From Hyalella azteca (Eukaryota; Arthropoda; Malacostraca; Amphipoda; Hyalellidae), in NCBI RefSeq assembly GCF_000764305.2, contig NW_025945022.1:62001-126000 (forward strand): 64,000 bases of DNA. Direction: 5' to 3'. The notes under the pieces are model-generated. The model worked only from the letters and a program-made list of their open reading frames with translations, was not told the origin of the DNA and did not search any database. Positions 1 through 12,692 of this stretch are shown here, piece by piece (positions within the stretch are counted from its first letter, which is position 1; each line of letters begins with the position of its first letter). The position numbers and the translations under genes were made by a program.

Positions 1-298
1 TTAGGATAACCGCTACATGCCGCCTCTACCGAAATAGAATGTACGAGTGTTATATGCATGATTTCTCCCTAAAGTATAACTATAAAAAAGATTCGGTGTC
101 GATTTAAAAACACTTGAGACCATTACGGAATTCTATTTACAGGTTTCACCAATTTTATTTATCAAGTACTCATTCATAACATTTACGATATATTTTCCTT
201 GTCAACACAACGTATTTCCTCCAAGTCTAAGAACACAAACGGAGTTCCCTGCACGTAAATTGTACACAAATGGCTGCTGAATGAATGAAGTAACTTCA

Positions 299-489
299 TA
301 CACATTATTGCCTACAACAAAATGGATGGGTCATATTGTTCAAATAACGACGCTCTTTTTTGACCACTGCACAAGCAGAGAGAGGTCCCTGATACACCCT
401 TTGATGGACCAAGCTGGGTCAAGATGAACCATACAAGAGCAAAAAGTACATCAAAATTTGAACGAAGTCTCCCCATTCCTCTGAGTGCA
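299..489. mobile_element. MITE-like element, family A, copy 1
   Basis: A diverged copy of a ~160-190 bp repeat found eight times in the first 29 kb. Diagnostic parts are TTGT(C)CAAATA, GGTCAAGATGA, AAAAAGTACATCA and CTCTGAGTG at the right end. Confidence 0.65.
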
Positions 490-632
490 GCGTTTGTTTC
501 GAAAGGTTATAACGTCAACGTCAGCACCGTAAAGATTCCCAGCATTAGCTTCGTGTGAAAGCCGCTGCAGTGCAAGCCTATTGTCGAGCTTTGTTTATGG
601 AAGGACGGAAATGTACGTGGAGGGACAATAGA

Positions 633-696
633 GTAATTTGGAGCATAATAGAATGTACGGGGTAATTTGGAGCATAATGGAGTAAACGGGGTAATT
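633..696. repeat. 29 bp tandem repeat, 2.2 copies
   Basis: The unit contains GTAATTTGGAGCATAAT, then GTACGGG or GTAAACGGG. Flanking DNA 1-298 and 490-632 shows nothing recognisable. Confidence 0.85.
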
Positions 697-2061
697 GCCT
701 TATACCTGGCCATTGTAAGCATGGTTCGCCGGTGAGATTTTGGTTTGTGGTGTCGAAGTGAATAACCTGAAGGATCACACTGGACAGCAACAATAATTGA
801 CTGCAGGAGTGAGGAATGTTGATGACGTCTACACACACATCTGCAACATGATAACATCACAATATAAATGGAACCTATGGATAGATAGAATGATATATTA
901 TATGGAATATTGTCAGAATTGTGCTAAAAGACCGATCTTATGGCATAATTCTGGTTAGCTATTGATAATTTTTTATATGTAAATGCTGGTTAAAGATAAC
1001 CGGCAAATAGTCGGCCATCAGTTGGCCGTCGATAAGCCACCTAGAATTTGATTGTGGTGGCTTATCGAAAAAATCGAAAGCTTCTCATTAAGTGGCACAG
1101 CTAATATCAAATTACAATTAAAATGTAGCGCTCATTTATTGAGCAGGTACCTGAACAATAAGCTGTATAACGAAGCAATTAAAACCTGTTTGCTGTCATC
1201 AATAAGAACTAAATTTTGAAGTTAAATTGATTGCGGTGAGCTTTTTTGCGTATGTAGACATACCTCGACCACGAAACTATACGTCGGCTCTGAATTCCAC
1301 GGGAGTTTGAAATACGATAGATTCTCAGTCACTAATTAATGTTCATATTCCTGCAAGGGATTTGGTCGCACAAGAAATTAATGACATTGTTATACACAAT
1401 GAACAAATTATTAAAATAGCTTCACCATGTTCATATCTACGGTACATGATTGGAAACATTTCAGATAAATATAACTCCTCGGGGCCTTTCGATCGGGTCC
1501 TTCTTTCGATAATGCATCGAGGCCTTTCGGAAAGTTCCATTATAAACATAACAAAATATTTATCAGGGATAATGCAATGTTGTTACTCTGTTGGCAAAGT
1601 CTAATGAACAATAATTTTGCATAGTTATATTATTTACAAATAATGAATTCATGAATGAATTTCCAACTTAACTCAGTTGACTTTTTTAATTCGTGCTGAA
1701 TTCTCACCGAGGTAATTCCTCAACGAGCATGAGAATTTATAATTCATTATTTTACCACACGTTGATGCATAAATTGCATAAATGATCTTTCGCTAAGTCT
1801 TATTTAGTCAACATGAAAAATAAATATTACAATATTAAAAATGCACGTCATGCTTGTCAGAGAGGTGGACCCAACAAGGACAATGCAGGAGGAACGGCAG
1901 GCTCAGCCTGAGAGTCTCCTCTTCTGCAGGCCATTTAGCTTAATTAGTATCCTTGGTTGAGCTCAGCTAATGAAGTTATGGGGAAATAATAAACTCATTA
2001 TCCTGAAGCCTGCGGTCCCTGCGCTACACACACAAGGAAATGAAAGACGATGGAAATAAAA
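697..2061. other. Intergenic, nothing recognised
   Basis: AT-rich sequence with only short open frames on both strands and no conserved domain or RNA motif visible to me. Confidence 0.5.
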
Positions 2062-2282
2062 AAAGACGCTGACAAGGAAACAATGAAGCAGACAAGGAAA
2101 CAATAGAAGCAGACAAGGAAACAATAGAAGCAGACAAGGAAACAATAGAAGCAGACAAGGAAACAATGAAGCAGACAAGGAAACAATAGAAGCAGACAAG
2201 GAAACAATGAAGCAGACAAGGAAACAAAAGACGCTGACAAGGAAACAATAGAAGCAGACAAGGAAATAATAGACGCAGATAA
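2062..2282. repeat. 21 bp minisatellite, array 1
   Basis: About ten copies of AAGCAGACAAGGAAACAATAG, some shortened to 18 bp. Because 21 is a multiple of three, several frames on both strands stay open by chance. The sequence after it is duplicated at 2941-3142. Confidence 0.95.
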
Positions 2283-2756
2283 AAGGCGCAAGAAGACGTC
2301 AAGTCTTCCTGTGCGTCATGCAAGGAAGAAATTAACTTTCTGATGTTTTGATGCAAAGCCTTTAGCGAAATTATTTTTTTTACTCAAGCCGGTTTTTATT
2401 TTAGCAGGCTTCAGCATAAAATAGACCTTGTCCAGCACAACACTGTGCTTATGACAAGTTCAAGACATCGTTGTCCATAGTCATGCTGATGGCCCGCCTT
2501 CGTCATCCGCCGTCCTCAAGCCATCGATAGGAAGCTTGTCGCTACCGGGGTCCGGAGGTAACGATGAGCGTGACTATAACCGTGCATCTGCCCTCAGCTG
2601 AGCAAGCACGATTTTAGTTCTTCTGTGAACAGGTCACGAAAAGTTAGAATCGGCGACAGGCCGCATCAGGCCTACTCTTCAGCGCTGACATCACTATGTG
2701 AAGCTCATGTTTGCCACTTGCTGATAATAGTGTATGCTGATAGTAAAACACCCTGC
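2283..2756. repeat. Segment duplicated downstream (flank of minisatellite)
   Basis: 2283-2474 matches 2947-3142, and about 2610-2756 matches 3155-3300 (shared GTTAGAATCGGCGACAGGCC and TAGTGTATGCTGATAGTAAA). About 130 bp at 2475-2605 is unique to this copy. Confidence 0.9.
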
Positions 2757-2950
2757 ACAGGAAACAATAGAAGCAGACAAGGAAAATATAGAAGCAGACA
2801 AAGAAACAATAGAAGCAGACAAGGAAAATATAGAAGCAGACAAGGAAACAATAGAAGCAGACAAGGAAACAATAGAAGCAGACAAGGAAACAATAGAAGC
2901 AAATAAAGAAACAATCGAAGCAGACAAGGAAACAATAGAAGCAGATAAAA
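2757..2950. repeat. 21 bp minisatellite, array 2
   Basis: About nine copies of the same unit as array 1, with GAAAATATAGAAG variants. The plus frame reads a heptad such as ETIEADK. This is a consequence of the repeat; there is no flanking coding signal. Confidence 0.95.
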
Positions 2951-3294
2951 GGCGCAAGAAGACGTCAAGTCTTCCTGTGTGACATGCAACAAACTATTAC
3001 AATTTCTGATATTTTGAGGCAAAGCCTCCGGCGAAATTAATTTTTTTTACTCAAGCCGATTTTTGTTTTAGCAGGCTATAGCATAACACTAGACCTTGCA
3101 CCAGCACAACACTGTTTGCTTATGACAAGTTTAAGACATCGTTCTACATACGGATTTTAGATCTTCTGTGAACAAGTCACTAAAAGTTAGAATCGGCGAC
3201 AGGCCACATCAGGCCTACTCTTCAGCGCTGACATCACTATGTGAAGCTCATGTTTGCCACTTGCTGATAATAGTGTATGCTGATAGTAAAACAC
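2951..3294. repeat. Second copy of minisatellite flank
   Basis: Direct duplicate of 2283-2756 without the 130 bp insert, about 90% alike by eye. It shows that array plus flank duplicated as a unit. Confidence 0.88.
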
Positions 3295-3418
3295 CCTGCA
3301 CTAGCAAAACACTAGACTCTGCAATAACACAACACTAGAACCTACACTAGCACAACACTAGACCCTGCACTAGCACAACACTAGACCATGCACTAGCCCC
3401 AACACTAGACCCTGCACC
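3295..3418. repeat. 22-23 bp tandem repeat
   Basis: About five copies of CTAGCACAACACTAGACC(CTGCA). The CTAG words give it an internal dyad. Confidence 0.9.
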
Positions 3419-3680
3419 TCCCCAGCAGAAGCGACCGCCTAATCGCCGGCCTGAGGCACGTCCAGTGCGTGGGAACCGCACGAGGAAGGAAGGCCGGCGG
3501 CGGACAGGAAGGCTCGGCCGCTGTCATCTTAACGCGAGAACTACTGCCAGCGGAGCCCTTATCTATCAAAAATAGCTACGGAATCTTAAATATTAAGTAA
3601 TGTAACTAATCCAATCAGTGACGACTTTTCAAGCTAAACCACCAATCACTGAAGAGACATCTACTACGAAGAGAAATCTT
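3419..3680. other. GC-rich patch, unassigned
   Basis: Locally GC- and CpG-rich (for example GGCCGGCGGCGGACAGGAAG) in AT-rich surroundings. No ORF with recognisable similarity. Could be a decayed element or an unmethylated island. Confidence 0.4.
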
Positions 3681-3845
3681 ACGCTACGTGCACTTAGGTC
3701 GCTACGTGTACTTAGGCCGCTAGGCGTACTTACACCGTTACGTATAGGTACTTACGCCGTTATGTGCACTAAGGCCGCTTCGTGTACTTGGGCCGCTAGG
3801 TATACTTGGGCCGCTACGTGTACTTAGGTCGCTAGGTGTACTTAT
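3681..3845. repeat. 18 bp tandem repeat
   Basis: About nine copies of CGCTACGTGTACTTAGGC, with decay at some CpGs. Confidence 0.9.
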
Positions 3846-4096
3846 GCAAATAGTGAGGTTTTTTATTATCATCACTTATTTCTCTGAGTGAAGTCGTTGT
3901 AGTGAGCAGGCGTGTCTGCTTCACGCTCGAGCGCCACGCTCACCGGCACCTCGTCGTTTTGCACGCAAAATTGAGCGAAATTAGCCTGGGAAGAAACGCC
4001 GAGCGGAGACGCGGCGCATTAGGCAGGCCGTGCCTGGCGTCCGCGAAACTTGAAGAGCTGCTACTTATTTGAGCGCTGAGCTGTGACGCGGGAAGT
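3846..4096. other. GC-rich spacer, unassigned
   Basis: Contains CpG-rich sequence around 3910-4075 with no conserved ORF. Confidence 0.4.
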
Positions 4097-4277
4097 ACAC
4101 TTGGCCATTTTAATTAAATAGCTTGGAAGTGGAGGAAGAAAACTTGGCCATTGAAATTTTATAGCTTTAAACTGGAGGAAGAACTTGGCCATTGAGAAAA
4201 TTTTATAGCTATACACTATAGGAAGAACACTTAGTCATTTCAACTGAATAGCATGCAACTGGCGGAAGAACACTTTG
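4097..4277. repeat. Degenerate ~55 bp tandem repeat
   Basis: Four diverged copies around ACTTGGCCATT and GGAGGAAGAA. Confidence 0.7.
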
Positions 4278-4544
4278 TTCTAATAATTTTAAAGCTTTAG
4301 AGCTTTAAATGTATAATAACAAAGTGTTTAAAATGTTTATTATTATTTTAAAGCTTTAAAGGTATTTGTTCTAGCCCTAAAACAAGCTTAGAACAGAAAC
4401 GTAAAAATAAAAGCTCATTTACACATCATTTTTCGAATTTATAAAATTTAAATCCTATGAGAGCTTTCGTAACTGAAAAGTAAGGTAATTTAAACTTTGT
4501 ACTTGAAATAATGAACCACTAATTATTTTATCGTACAACACCTA

Positions 4545-4951
4545 AAGTATAGCTGCATGAAGCCGAACGTATAGCTGCATGAAGCCGAACGTATAGCTGC
4601 ATGAAGCTAGAACGTATAGCTGCATGAAGCTAGAACGTATAGCTGCATGAAGCAGAATGTATAGCTTCATGAAGCAATAATCAATACCTCAATGAAGCAG
4701 AATGCATAGCTCCATGAATCAGAATGCATAGCTGCGTGAAGCAGAACGTATAGCTGCACGAAGCAATAATCAATACCTCAATGAAGCAGAACGTATAGCT
4801 GCATGAAGCAAGAATCAATACCTCAATGAAGCAGAACGTATAGCTGCATGAAGCAAGAATCAATACCTCAATGAAGCAGAATGTGTAGCTCTATGAAGCA
4901 GAACGTATATCATGAAGCAAGAATAAACACCTCAATGAAGCAGAATGTGTC
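4545..4951. repeat. 22 bp tandem repeat with higher-order unit
   Basis: Many copies of GAACGTATAGCTGCATGAAG, interspersed in the second half with CAATACCTCAATGAAGCAGA. A higher-order unit of about 60 bp repeats from 4750 on. Confidence 0.92.
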
Positions 4952-5254
4952 CATGAAACTGTACCTGAGCTAGCCACTGACTCATCACATGAGTATGACA
5001 AAAGGCCAGGACTCGTGCACACAACATCTTAGGCCTACAGACTTTGTACACACAAACACCCATCAAGTTCTCCGTCTTTATAATTCAGTAGGATAAAACC
5101 GACGCACTCTTAGCCGGTTTCCAGTAACTCTTATCTCGAATACAAACTTTTTACCTCCATAGGCTTCGCTGATAAAGCCATTATTCTCCCTGAACGAATC
5201 GTAAGCCTACAGTGGATGTGGACACGAATCCCTTATCGGAGAAGCTTACCTAAA

Positions 5255-5446
5255 TACACACAGAAAAAATAATACGTCACTTTGTACAGATAGTGACACA
5301 CTTCCTTAGCCACAGCAAATGCAGAGAGAGGACGCAGCACTGATACGACCTATTACCACGGCAAACTGGGTCAGGATGACCATGATACATGGTAAAAAAA
5401 AATGTATCGTTTTTTGGACAAACTCTCAAACATTTCTCTGAGTGTA
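5255..5446. mobile_element. MITE-like element, family A, copy 2
   Basis: Left end TACACACAGAAAAAATAAT, right end CATTTCTCTGAGTGTA. Inside are GCAGAGAGAGGA and CTGGGTCAGGATGACC, shared with the other copies. Confidence 0.75.
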
Positions 5447-8319
5447 CGATTTGATTGCTCGACTCACATGTGCTACGGTAAAATTAAGTCCCCTTAACCT
5501 CCATATGAAATAACCTCCTGCTCACCCTCCATGAATTTTAAGTTAATTATCTTCGTGGGGAATGCTTTCAGCAATTGAATCACGATTGCTGGCACAGTAT
5601 GGATTATTTTCAACTCCTCAGGGTTATCTGCCTTCGAATTAGCATACGTATTGATTTCCTCTTGCTTTTACAAAATAATCACACTCGTTAGAAATTTTAA
5701 TAATATAAGGATCCTAGGCAAATACCTGCAATAAATTCTAAGCTTCACTATATTCTAACCAATTATGCGATTCATAACAAAATTGTTAATTTAAAATGTA
5801 ATTATCTAGATATTATGACTTTCCCCATGAGTCAGAGAGAAATTTACGTCTTTAAAATATATTACGCGATTGTTTTCATATCCACAAATGAAACGTGCTT
5901 AATTTTTCGCGTTCAGTTCCTTTCAAAAGGCGAATTGTAAATTATTAAATTATGTTTGACCGAACGTGTATTCACACGCTCCAATTTACACACACGACGA
6001 TGTAGGTCCCCAGCTATTGAAGATGAGTATATATTCACACGAATATATAATGTTGGATTTCCGAGGCCAGATCTAAGTTTCCTGTCCCAGGCTGAGAACT
6101 GACCAACCCGCGTACTCGGATGCTCGATTGCTATTATTGAAGAGCACAGTCTTGCGGCTCCGGTACACGAGCGTCGGAAGCAGCAGTACTTTCTCACAGT
6201 CCCTTCACGCGCAAAAATTTATGGGTTATTCTGTCCAAATAGTGACACATTTTCTGCACGTAGCAGTGACACGACTTTTTGTCGGGCCAAAGTGTGTCAA
6301 TATGACCCGCACTGCGGCAAAAAGTGCATCACGATTTGGAAAATGTCTCCATCTTTGTGAATGAGTTTCCTTATTAAAAATCTTGGTAGGCCTATCAGTA
6401 GAAAATAAATGGGAGGTTTTACGCAAACGCCAATTTGTTTGTAATCAGAAATAAAATATTTTTTAACAGAGCAAGAAGATACATTGATGGTTTGATGAAG
6501 TATATACCGTCAAGGTGAAACTTACTATTGAATAATGCGAAATTATTCATTGGAACTACACGAGTTTGAAATTCGGCAGTTCAATTCATGACATTTCTCG
6601 AACGTTTCAGCAAGATGAAAACACACACACACATTGTTGTTAAACACAAATTTAACAATGCTTCATTATCATTTGAAAAGCATTTCGACATCCTTGCTAC
6701 CGAGACCATAGTGAGGTAGCAAGTTTCACAAACACAAAATTAACCTGTGACTCACAATTTATTTGTGCTCTTATTAATAGCTCTATGACTATTATTATTC
6801 AAACTATATTATGTCCCCAAGAGTCAGATCAATGTAATGCGCTATATGTGCACGACAACCGTGCCCCCAAAAATACTCATCGTGCTTCATAAAACATCAT
6901 ACAACCGTACCATTAAGTTACGAATTACGACAGCCATAGCAGGAAAGTTCAAGACTCTACGTTAGCCTCTACGTAGCAGCAATACGGTTCCTTACTACGC
7001 GACACGCGCGTACGCATGTGTTAATCATGGAAACTGTCGGTACCTAACTGCGTTCTAATGCCAGCAGTATTGCCGACTCCGTGCAATGGGGTCATGCCTT
7101 TATGGCTTCAGGAAGCAATCAACTTAATGCAGCCTGAAGAGAAATGAAGAACATTCAAAGGATTTCATTTGTTCATGATGAGCTCAATCCGGGCTCAATA
7201 TATTAATCAAAAATAAATATTTACATACTATATAAAACGGTAGACAAAACCTAGAACGTTCCGTCAACTGTTGTAGTTTCATTTATACAATTGAACCGTA
7301 TACATATTGAGTGCGGTTGTCAATTCAAAGCCTTACTGTGCAGTATCACGCTTATAAGAGATACACTTTTTACACCGATCCTATATAATGCTTTGAGCAA
7401 ACAGTTATTCGAATTCCGACAGCATAATTCTTCAATAAACTCTCCTAAATGAGTGCATTGTTCGCAGAAAACCATAGGGTACTGGGAGTGTTGACACCCC
7501 ACACACTTAATTGTTTACAAAGCCCAACAATTATTATTATAAAGTCATTAGAGCAATCACAACACAATTTTACGGTAGCTTGTGAAGAAATGTAATTACA
7601 TTCCTGCACATTCTCGTTTTCAATGAACAAAAGCACATGAGCATCATCTCGTTACATATAAACTTCTTGCATATTCTACTTTCCAATTAGTAGCCAATTA
7701 GTAGCCATGTCAGTTATTTATAAAATTATTCTTTTTCTGCTTAAATGAACCATTACAACGCTGTCTTATTTATGGCCAATATTGGGCAAACTGTAGATAG
7801 TGTGCACTGTGCAAGCATGAATCTTCATCCTTGGGTGCACAAGGCAACCAAGCTGGAAAGGCCATCCTTCTATTGTCGTGATCGAGGAAGCGCCGATGGA
7901 GAAACTTTTGGGAAACTCGTGCCATTCAAGAAGGTAACCGCATGGGAAAATTGCCAACGATGTGCACTTCGATGCCTCCGTCTTACAAACTCTGGGTAAA
8001 CAATGTCAACAATTTTGTGCGCCGAAAACACAAAGAAAAAAACGAAGAGTTCTTTTGCGTTTTAGAGAACGACTGAACAAAAGTAGTTTTTTTTTGCGTT
8101 TTAGTCATATGATAAATAAAACAATATTTTAAGTAGTATCTTTAAATTATACTTCTAAAAAACTCGTGCATCGGCAGATTTGGTATTTTTTCTACTGAAC
8201 TTACCATAGGCCGCACGTGCATTGCATTGAAAATGGCTTTCTTGTTACTAGTGTTTGCCTGGGAATTCATCAAATCCTTAGAAAACTGAAAAATAAGACA
8301 TATGCCGCCGAAACATCAA
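5447..8319. other. Intergenic, no gene recognised (contains MITE copy 3)
   Basis: AT-rich. Small open frames such as 7745-7999 plus were inspected; none shows a family signature or splice-linked continuation. Confidence 0.5.
6205..6362. mobile_element. MITE-like element, family A, copy 3
   Basis: Contains CTGTCCAAATAGTGACACA, TGTGTCAATATGACCC and AAAAAGTGCATCACGATTTG. Both ends are degraded. Confidence 0.65.
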
Positions 8320-8507
8320 AGTGAAGACTCTGGCATCAGTGTGGAGACTGCAGCATGCATCAGTGTGAAGACTGGCATCAGTGTGGAGACTGCAGCATGC
8401 ATCAGTGTGAAGACTCTGGCATCAGTGTGGAGACAGCAGCATGCATCAGTGTGAAGACTCTGGCATCAGTGTGGAGACTGAGGCATCAGTGTGAAGACTG
8501 CAGCATC
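8320..8507. repeat. ~21/44 bp tandem repeat
   Basis: Alternating GAAGACTCTGGCATCAGTGT and GGAGACTGCAGCATGCATCA units. Confidence 0.9.
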
Positions 8508-8852
8508 AGTCCATCTAACCGCTTACATAATCATTTACTAAAAATTTAAATTGAATGTAATGTTCTTGTACGAAAACTTGACAAAGTTCAAGCGGTACAA
8601 CTTTTTGAAATGAACAACATGATAATAGCTAATATAAGTGCAATTAAATTAAAGAGAATTTGCTAATTATTAAAGTTTCTTGCGCATCTTGCATTAGGTT
8701 GGCACAAAATATCGATTTTAGGAAAGAACCAACGTATTAACAGGATTCTGTAGCGTTAGATCGCAATTCACTTCCAACACTAAAAAATTCGATTATTTAG
8801 CGAACCTCTTCGCTACAACGAAATCTTTCAACAGTGTATCTGTCTGGTCTTT

Positions 8853-9074
8853 GAATATCGTAATGAATATTTTCATAAATATCGACAGCGTAAGAATATT
8901 TTCTTGCATATTGATAGCACAGTAAACATTTGCACTTTTATTGATGGCACAATGAACTTTTTCATTGTTATTGCTAGCGTAATGTACATTTTCGTTAATA
9001 TTGACAGCGTTATGAATATTTTCATAAATATTGATGGTGTAATAAATATTTTCATGAATATTGACAGCGTCATT
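8853..9074. repeat. 30 bp tandem repeat
   Basis: About seven diverged copies of AATATTTTCATAAATATTGA followed by CAGCGTAATG. Open frames on both strands here come from the 30 bp period. Confidence 0.85.
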
Positions 9075-10670
9075 AATTTATTAATGAATAGCATGAAGAC
9101 CTGCGCCCAAAATAATTAACGCTTCGACCCACCAAGTGCATGGGTGAAATTCCTGGGCAATTAAGGAGTCTCAAGAACCCTGAGAAAAGTAATAAATTAA
9201 TAAAATATATTAATTAAATTATAGAATATTAATAATTAATATACACTTTGCACAGAAAGAAACCTGCCCATAGTGTATTCCATATTATAATGATGAAAGA
9301 GGAAAAATTTGTAAAAAGTGGTTTAAGAAATCTGCATGGACGTTAACGTTGTCAGGATTAGTTAATGTATCCATGAAGTTTAATAATACTTAACGTGTAT
9401 AATAAGTAATTAAGTTTCAACGTCATATTTAATTAAGGAAGCAACTCTACAGAGTGGGATGTCTTCTTCTATGTTAACAATACATGTCATTTTTTGATAG
9501 CAGAGGTAAATGTAAAAGGTAAGATAATTGAACTCACTAAATGAAAGATCAAATGTTCTCTTCGCAGCAGATCATTTAGTTATTCAACTGAAACGAAATA
9601 AATGTGACTCGTCAGGTAACAAGGTGATAAGTTAATAATGAGAATTGAATACCGATAAAAAAAGTATGCATTCGATAAATAACCTAGTAACAGAAGTTTC
9701 TATCAATGGGCCTAAGAACACGTGAATAATCGCGCCTTACCTCACCGACAAATGCAAAAATGCGAGTTATCAACTGAATTAACAACTTCAGAATAAATAT
9801 AAGTACTATAATAACGATCGGTTAGCGATCAGAATGGCAGTCATGCAGTAGAACACCTAGGCAGGCATAAACACACAACACTTTCAAGTAAATGACAAAC
9901 ATAGATGTGAAAGCAAAACTGGTACAGTTGTAACGGACGTTTAATTCACGATACAATCCTTAGAGTAAAATACAGAAGTTCATAATACAGGATTCTATCG
10001 GTCTTATTTATTGTTTTTAAATAATAAGAGTAGCGCTTCCACCAGTTACTAACTTTAAGTGTCAATTCGTTGTTTAGACACCGAGCGTTCGCAACGAATG
10101 GGTTCCGTGAGAATGTTCTTATAAACTTAGAACTGATTAATGTGAGTTAAATACTACGATTTAAAGGTTAATCGATATATGAGCAAGATTTGTTGACAAG
10201 TCGCATACGAAATGTTTTCAGGCAGCTGATGCGGCGATAGAAATTATGATACCGTTAATTAAGTAAACAAGTAACATAAATAAATATGACGAGCTAATCA
10301 ATAACGAATGTTGCAATCGGGTGATACTAATTCTAAAAGTTCTTGTACTTCAACTTGAGAGTTAGAAAAATCTTAGTAATATCCGTAACCATAATTATCA
10401 ATTTGATACCACAATCGCTGGAAATCAATATTTGACTAAATACCAATTCCAATATCGAAATGAAACATTTGCACTGCGGTACACACACATCATCGTTACA
10501 CCTCAACCGCCTAACCTAACGCCACTAATAACAGACGTGCAAGTGCCGGACTATTAGGCATGTATCTAATTTGCTGTCACTGACGCACCTAAGATGAATG
10601 TACGAATTTTGAAAGGTGCAGCCCACTGAAGCAGCAGGTGCTGTAAACTCGGATAGGCTTCCTGTGATGC
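9075..10670. other. Intergenic, nothing recognised
   Basis: AT-rich single-copy-looking sequence with frequent stops in all frames. Confidence 0.5.
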
Positions 10671-10812
10671 CGAGTTATGATGTAAGTTCCGGTATAGTGA
10701 GTTTTGGTAAGTTATGATGTAAGTTATGGTACAGTAAGCTGTAAGTTCTAGCGAGTTGTGCTGTAAATTTTGCGATATAGTGACTTTTGGCGAGTTGAGG
10801 TGTAAGCTTTAT
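10671..10812. repeat. Degenerate ~28 bp tandem repeat
   Basis: Four to five copies around GAGTTATGATGTAAGTT and GGTATAGTGA. Confidence 0.75.
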
Positions 10813-11937
10813 TCTCTGAAGGTGTTAGTTCATGAAGATGAACGATGATTGGGGGCATGGGACATCTCAATAATATGGAACTGTAGCATTTATGCTGCAG
10901 ACTAAACTGACTATTTTATTTTCTTGATTTCCACGGACGAGTTTTTGGCCAGAGCGGACATGAGTGCGGTCGCAGTGGCCGAGAACTGCGGTTTCGGAGG
11001 ACGGTTTCTCCGGGTCTGTCCGTCGTCACAGCGGTCTATCCTTTACTTCACCGTTTATTTATTTCTGGAGGCCCTGCAGGGTAATTGCGGCGGCTGTTTA
11101 ACACTACAGCGCCTCTTCATTTATAGCCGCCTTCCAAATCCTGGGTGCCGAGTTGCCTAAAAGTTTACGGTCCTTTTGTGGAGGATTTAAAAAGATGCCG
11201 TAATGTGTTAGTATTCTTTTCAGCAGCCCGCCTAGCACCACAATACTGTGCCCAGTTAACGCTTCTGCCCTGCTACGGAAAATGGAATTCTGGACAAAAA
11301 CTTAACAAACAAAGACGTTTATCCTCAAACGGACGCTTTTATTATTGTTATTAGCAGCGGAAGCGGAAGCCAAGGAAAAACTATTGAGTTGATTCTTTCT
11401 AGAGCGCAAATGACGGAATTCATTCTAGAGAGCGGACCACCCCGAAAACTCAATCAGAACCGAACAGTCAAGCGCGAAGCTTGAATTTCTTTCACTGACA
11501 GTCCGTTACAGTCTATCCACCAGCGAGAACACGTACGAGATGTTTCAGTCAAACAGAATTTTCAAAATTAAAACAATGCAAATATTTAAAGAGTAATACG
11601 TATCTATATCTTCCCAAAACCACGACTTCTATTTCATTATATAACAGCTAGAGTAAGGCCCATTTAAAGATTTAAAATTCAAAACCATCTAAACAAATAA
11701 ATTTAATTAAATAGTCGTAAATTCACAAATTTCAGGGTAATTTTCATAAGTTCATCATATCCTATTAACAACAATCATATTTTAGAGCAGGATCGACTAA
11801 ACGAGCAACAATGAAAAGTTTGCCGCCTCAAAGAAAATGAAGATAAAATATTTAGATCAAATATCACATGGACATCCTTGTAGAATGAAACGATGGCGTT
11901 TGGTTACGCTTTTCTTTATAGAAATAGTGGCTTAGTA
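10813..11937. other. Intergenic, GC-richer 10930-11160
   Basis: A short open frame (10924-11160 plus) is somewhat GC-rich but matches no family I know and has no convincing splice partners. Confidence 0.4.
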
Positions 11938-12068
11938 CCAATTATTGGCCGTCCATTACCTATTAACGGCCACCTATTACAGATTAATGGCCGTGCATTG
12001 CCAATTAATTGCCACCTATCACCAATTAATGGTCATCTAATTATCCGTCAATGGCCGTCCATTACTCA
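11938..12068. repeat. ~22 bp tandem repeat
   Basis: Six diverged copies of CCAATTAATGGCCGTCCATTA-like sequence; ATTGGC and GGCC words recur. Confidence 0.8.
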
Positions 12069-12440
12069 CTAATTACCGATATTGAAGTGAGAGAAAGCCT
12101 TTCGTAACCAGGTACACACCTTTAATTAAAATCGCGGGGTTATATTTTCGTACGAGTTTATACGAGATGTTTCTCGTTACAATTACGCCGCTTTCAAAAC
12201 TCGTGTCAAGATTTACAGGAGACATTTTATTAGCAGGGCACTGGTTATAATAATCGTCAATTCAGTGGCGCGCAGATCTTACCACTGTAAGGACACAATC
12301 ATCGAGAAGGTAAAATATACCATTTAAATTTTGAATGTTCGTAGGAAAATAAAATTTGTCTTTTACAATGAGGGAAGCTAAGACTTGAAATGTTAAGCTG
12401 AAAGTAACGCTCACTTTTATACCAATAAAAACCACAACAG

Positions 12441-12692
12441 GGATCACTAGGATACACTACGGAACAGGAACGCTACTAGCAGGGTTCACTAGGTACAAGA
12501 ACGTCCTCAACAGGGTGCACTGAGTACAGGGTTCACTAGGAACAGGGTTCACTAAGTACAGGGTTCACTAGGTACAGGGTTCACGAAGTACAGGGTTCAC
12601 TAGGTACAAGGACGCCCCTAACATGATGCACTAGGTACAGGGTTCACTAGGTACAGGAACGCCCTTAACAGGGTTCACTAGGTACACCTGTC
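12441..12692. repeat. 16-17 bp tandem repeat
   Basis: About a dozen copies of GGTTCACTAGGTACAG, with ACAAGGACGCCC variants inserted at intervals. Confidence 0.92.

Noticed and set aside
2024..3022. Open frames on both strands over the 21 bp arrays, including an ETIEADK heptad
   Set aside because: The 21 bp period keeps frames open by itself. There is no start context, no splice signal and no unique sequence with coding character around them.
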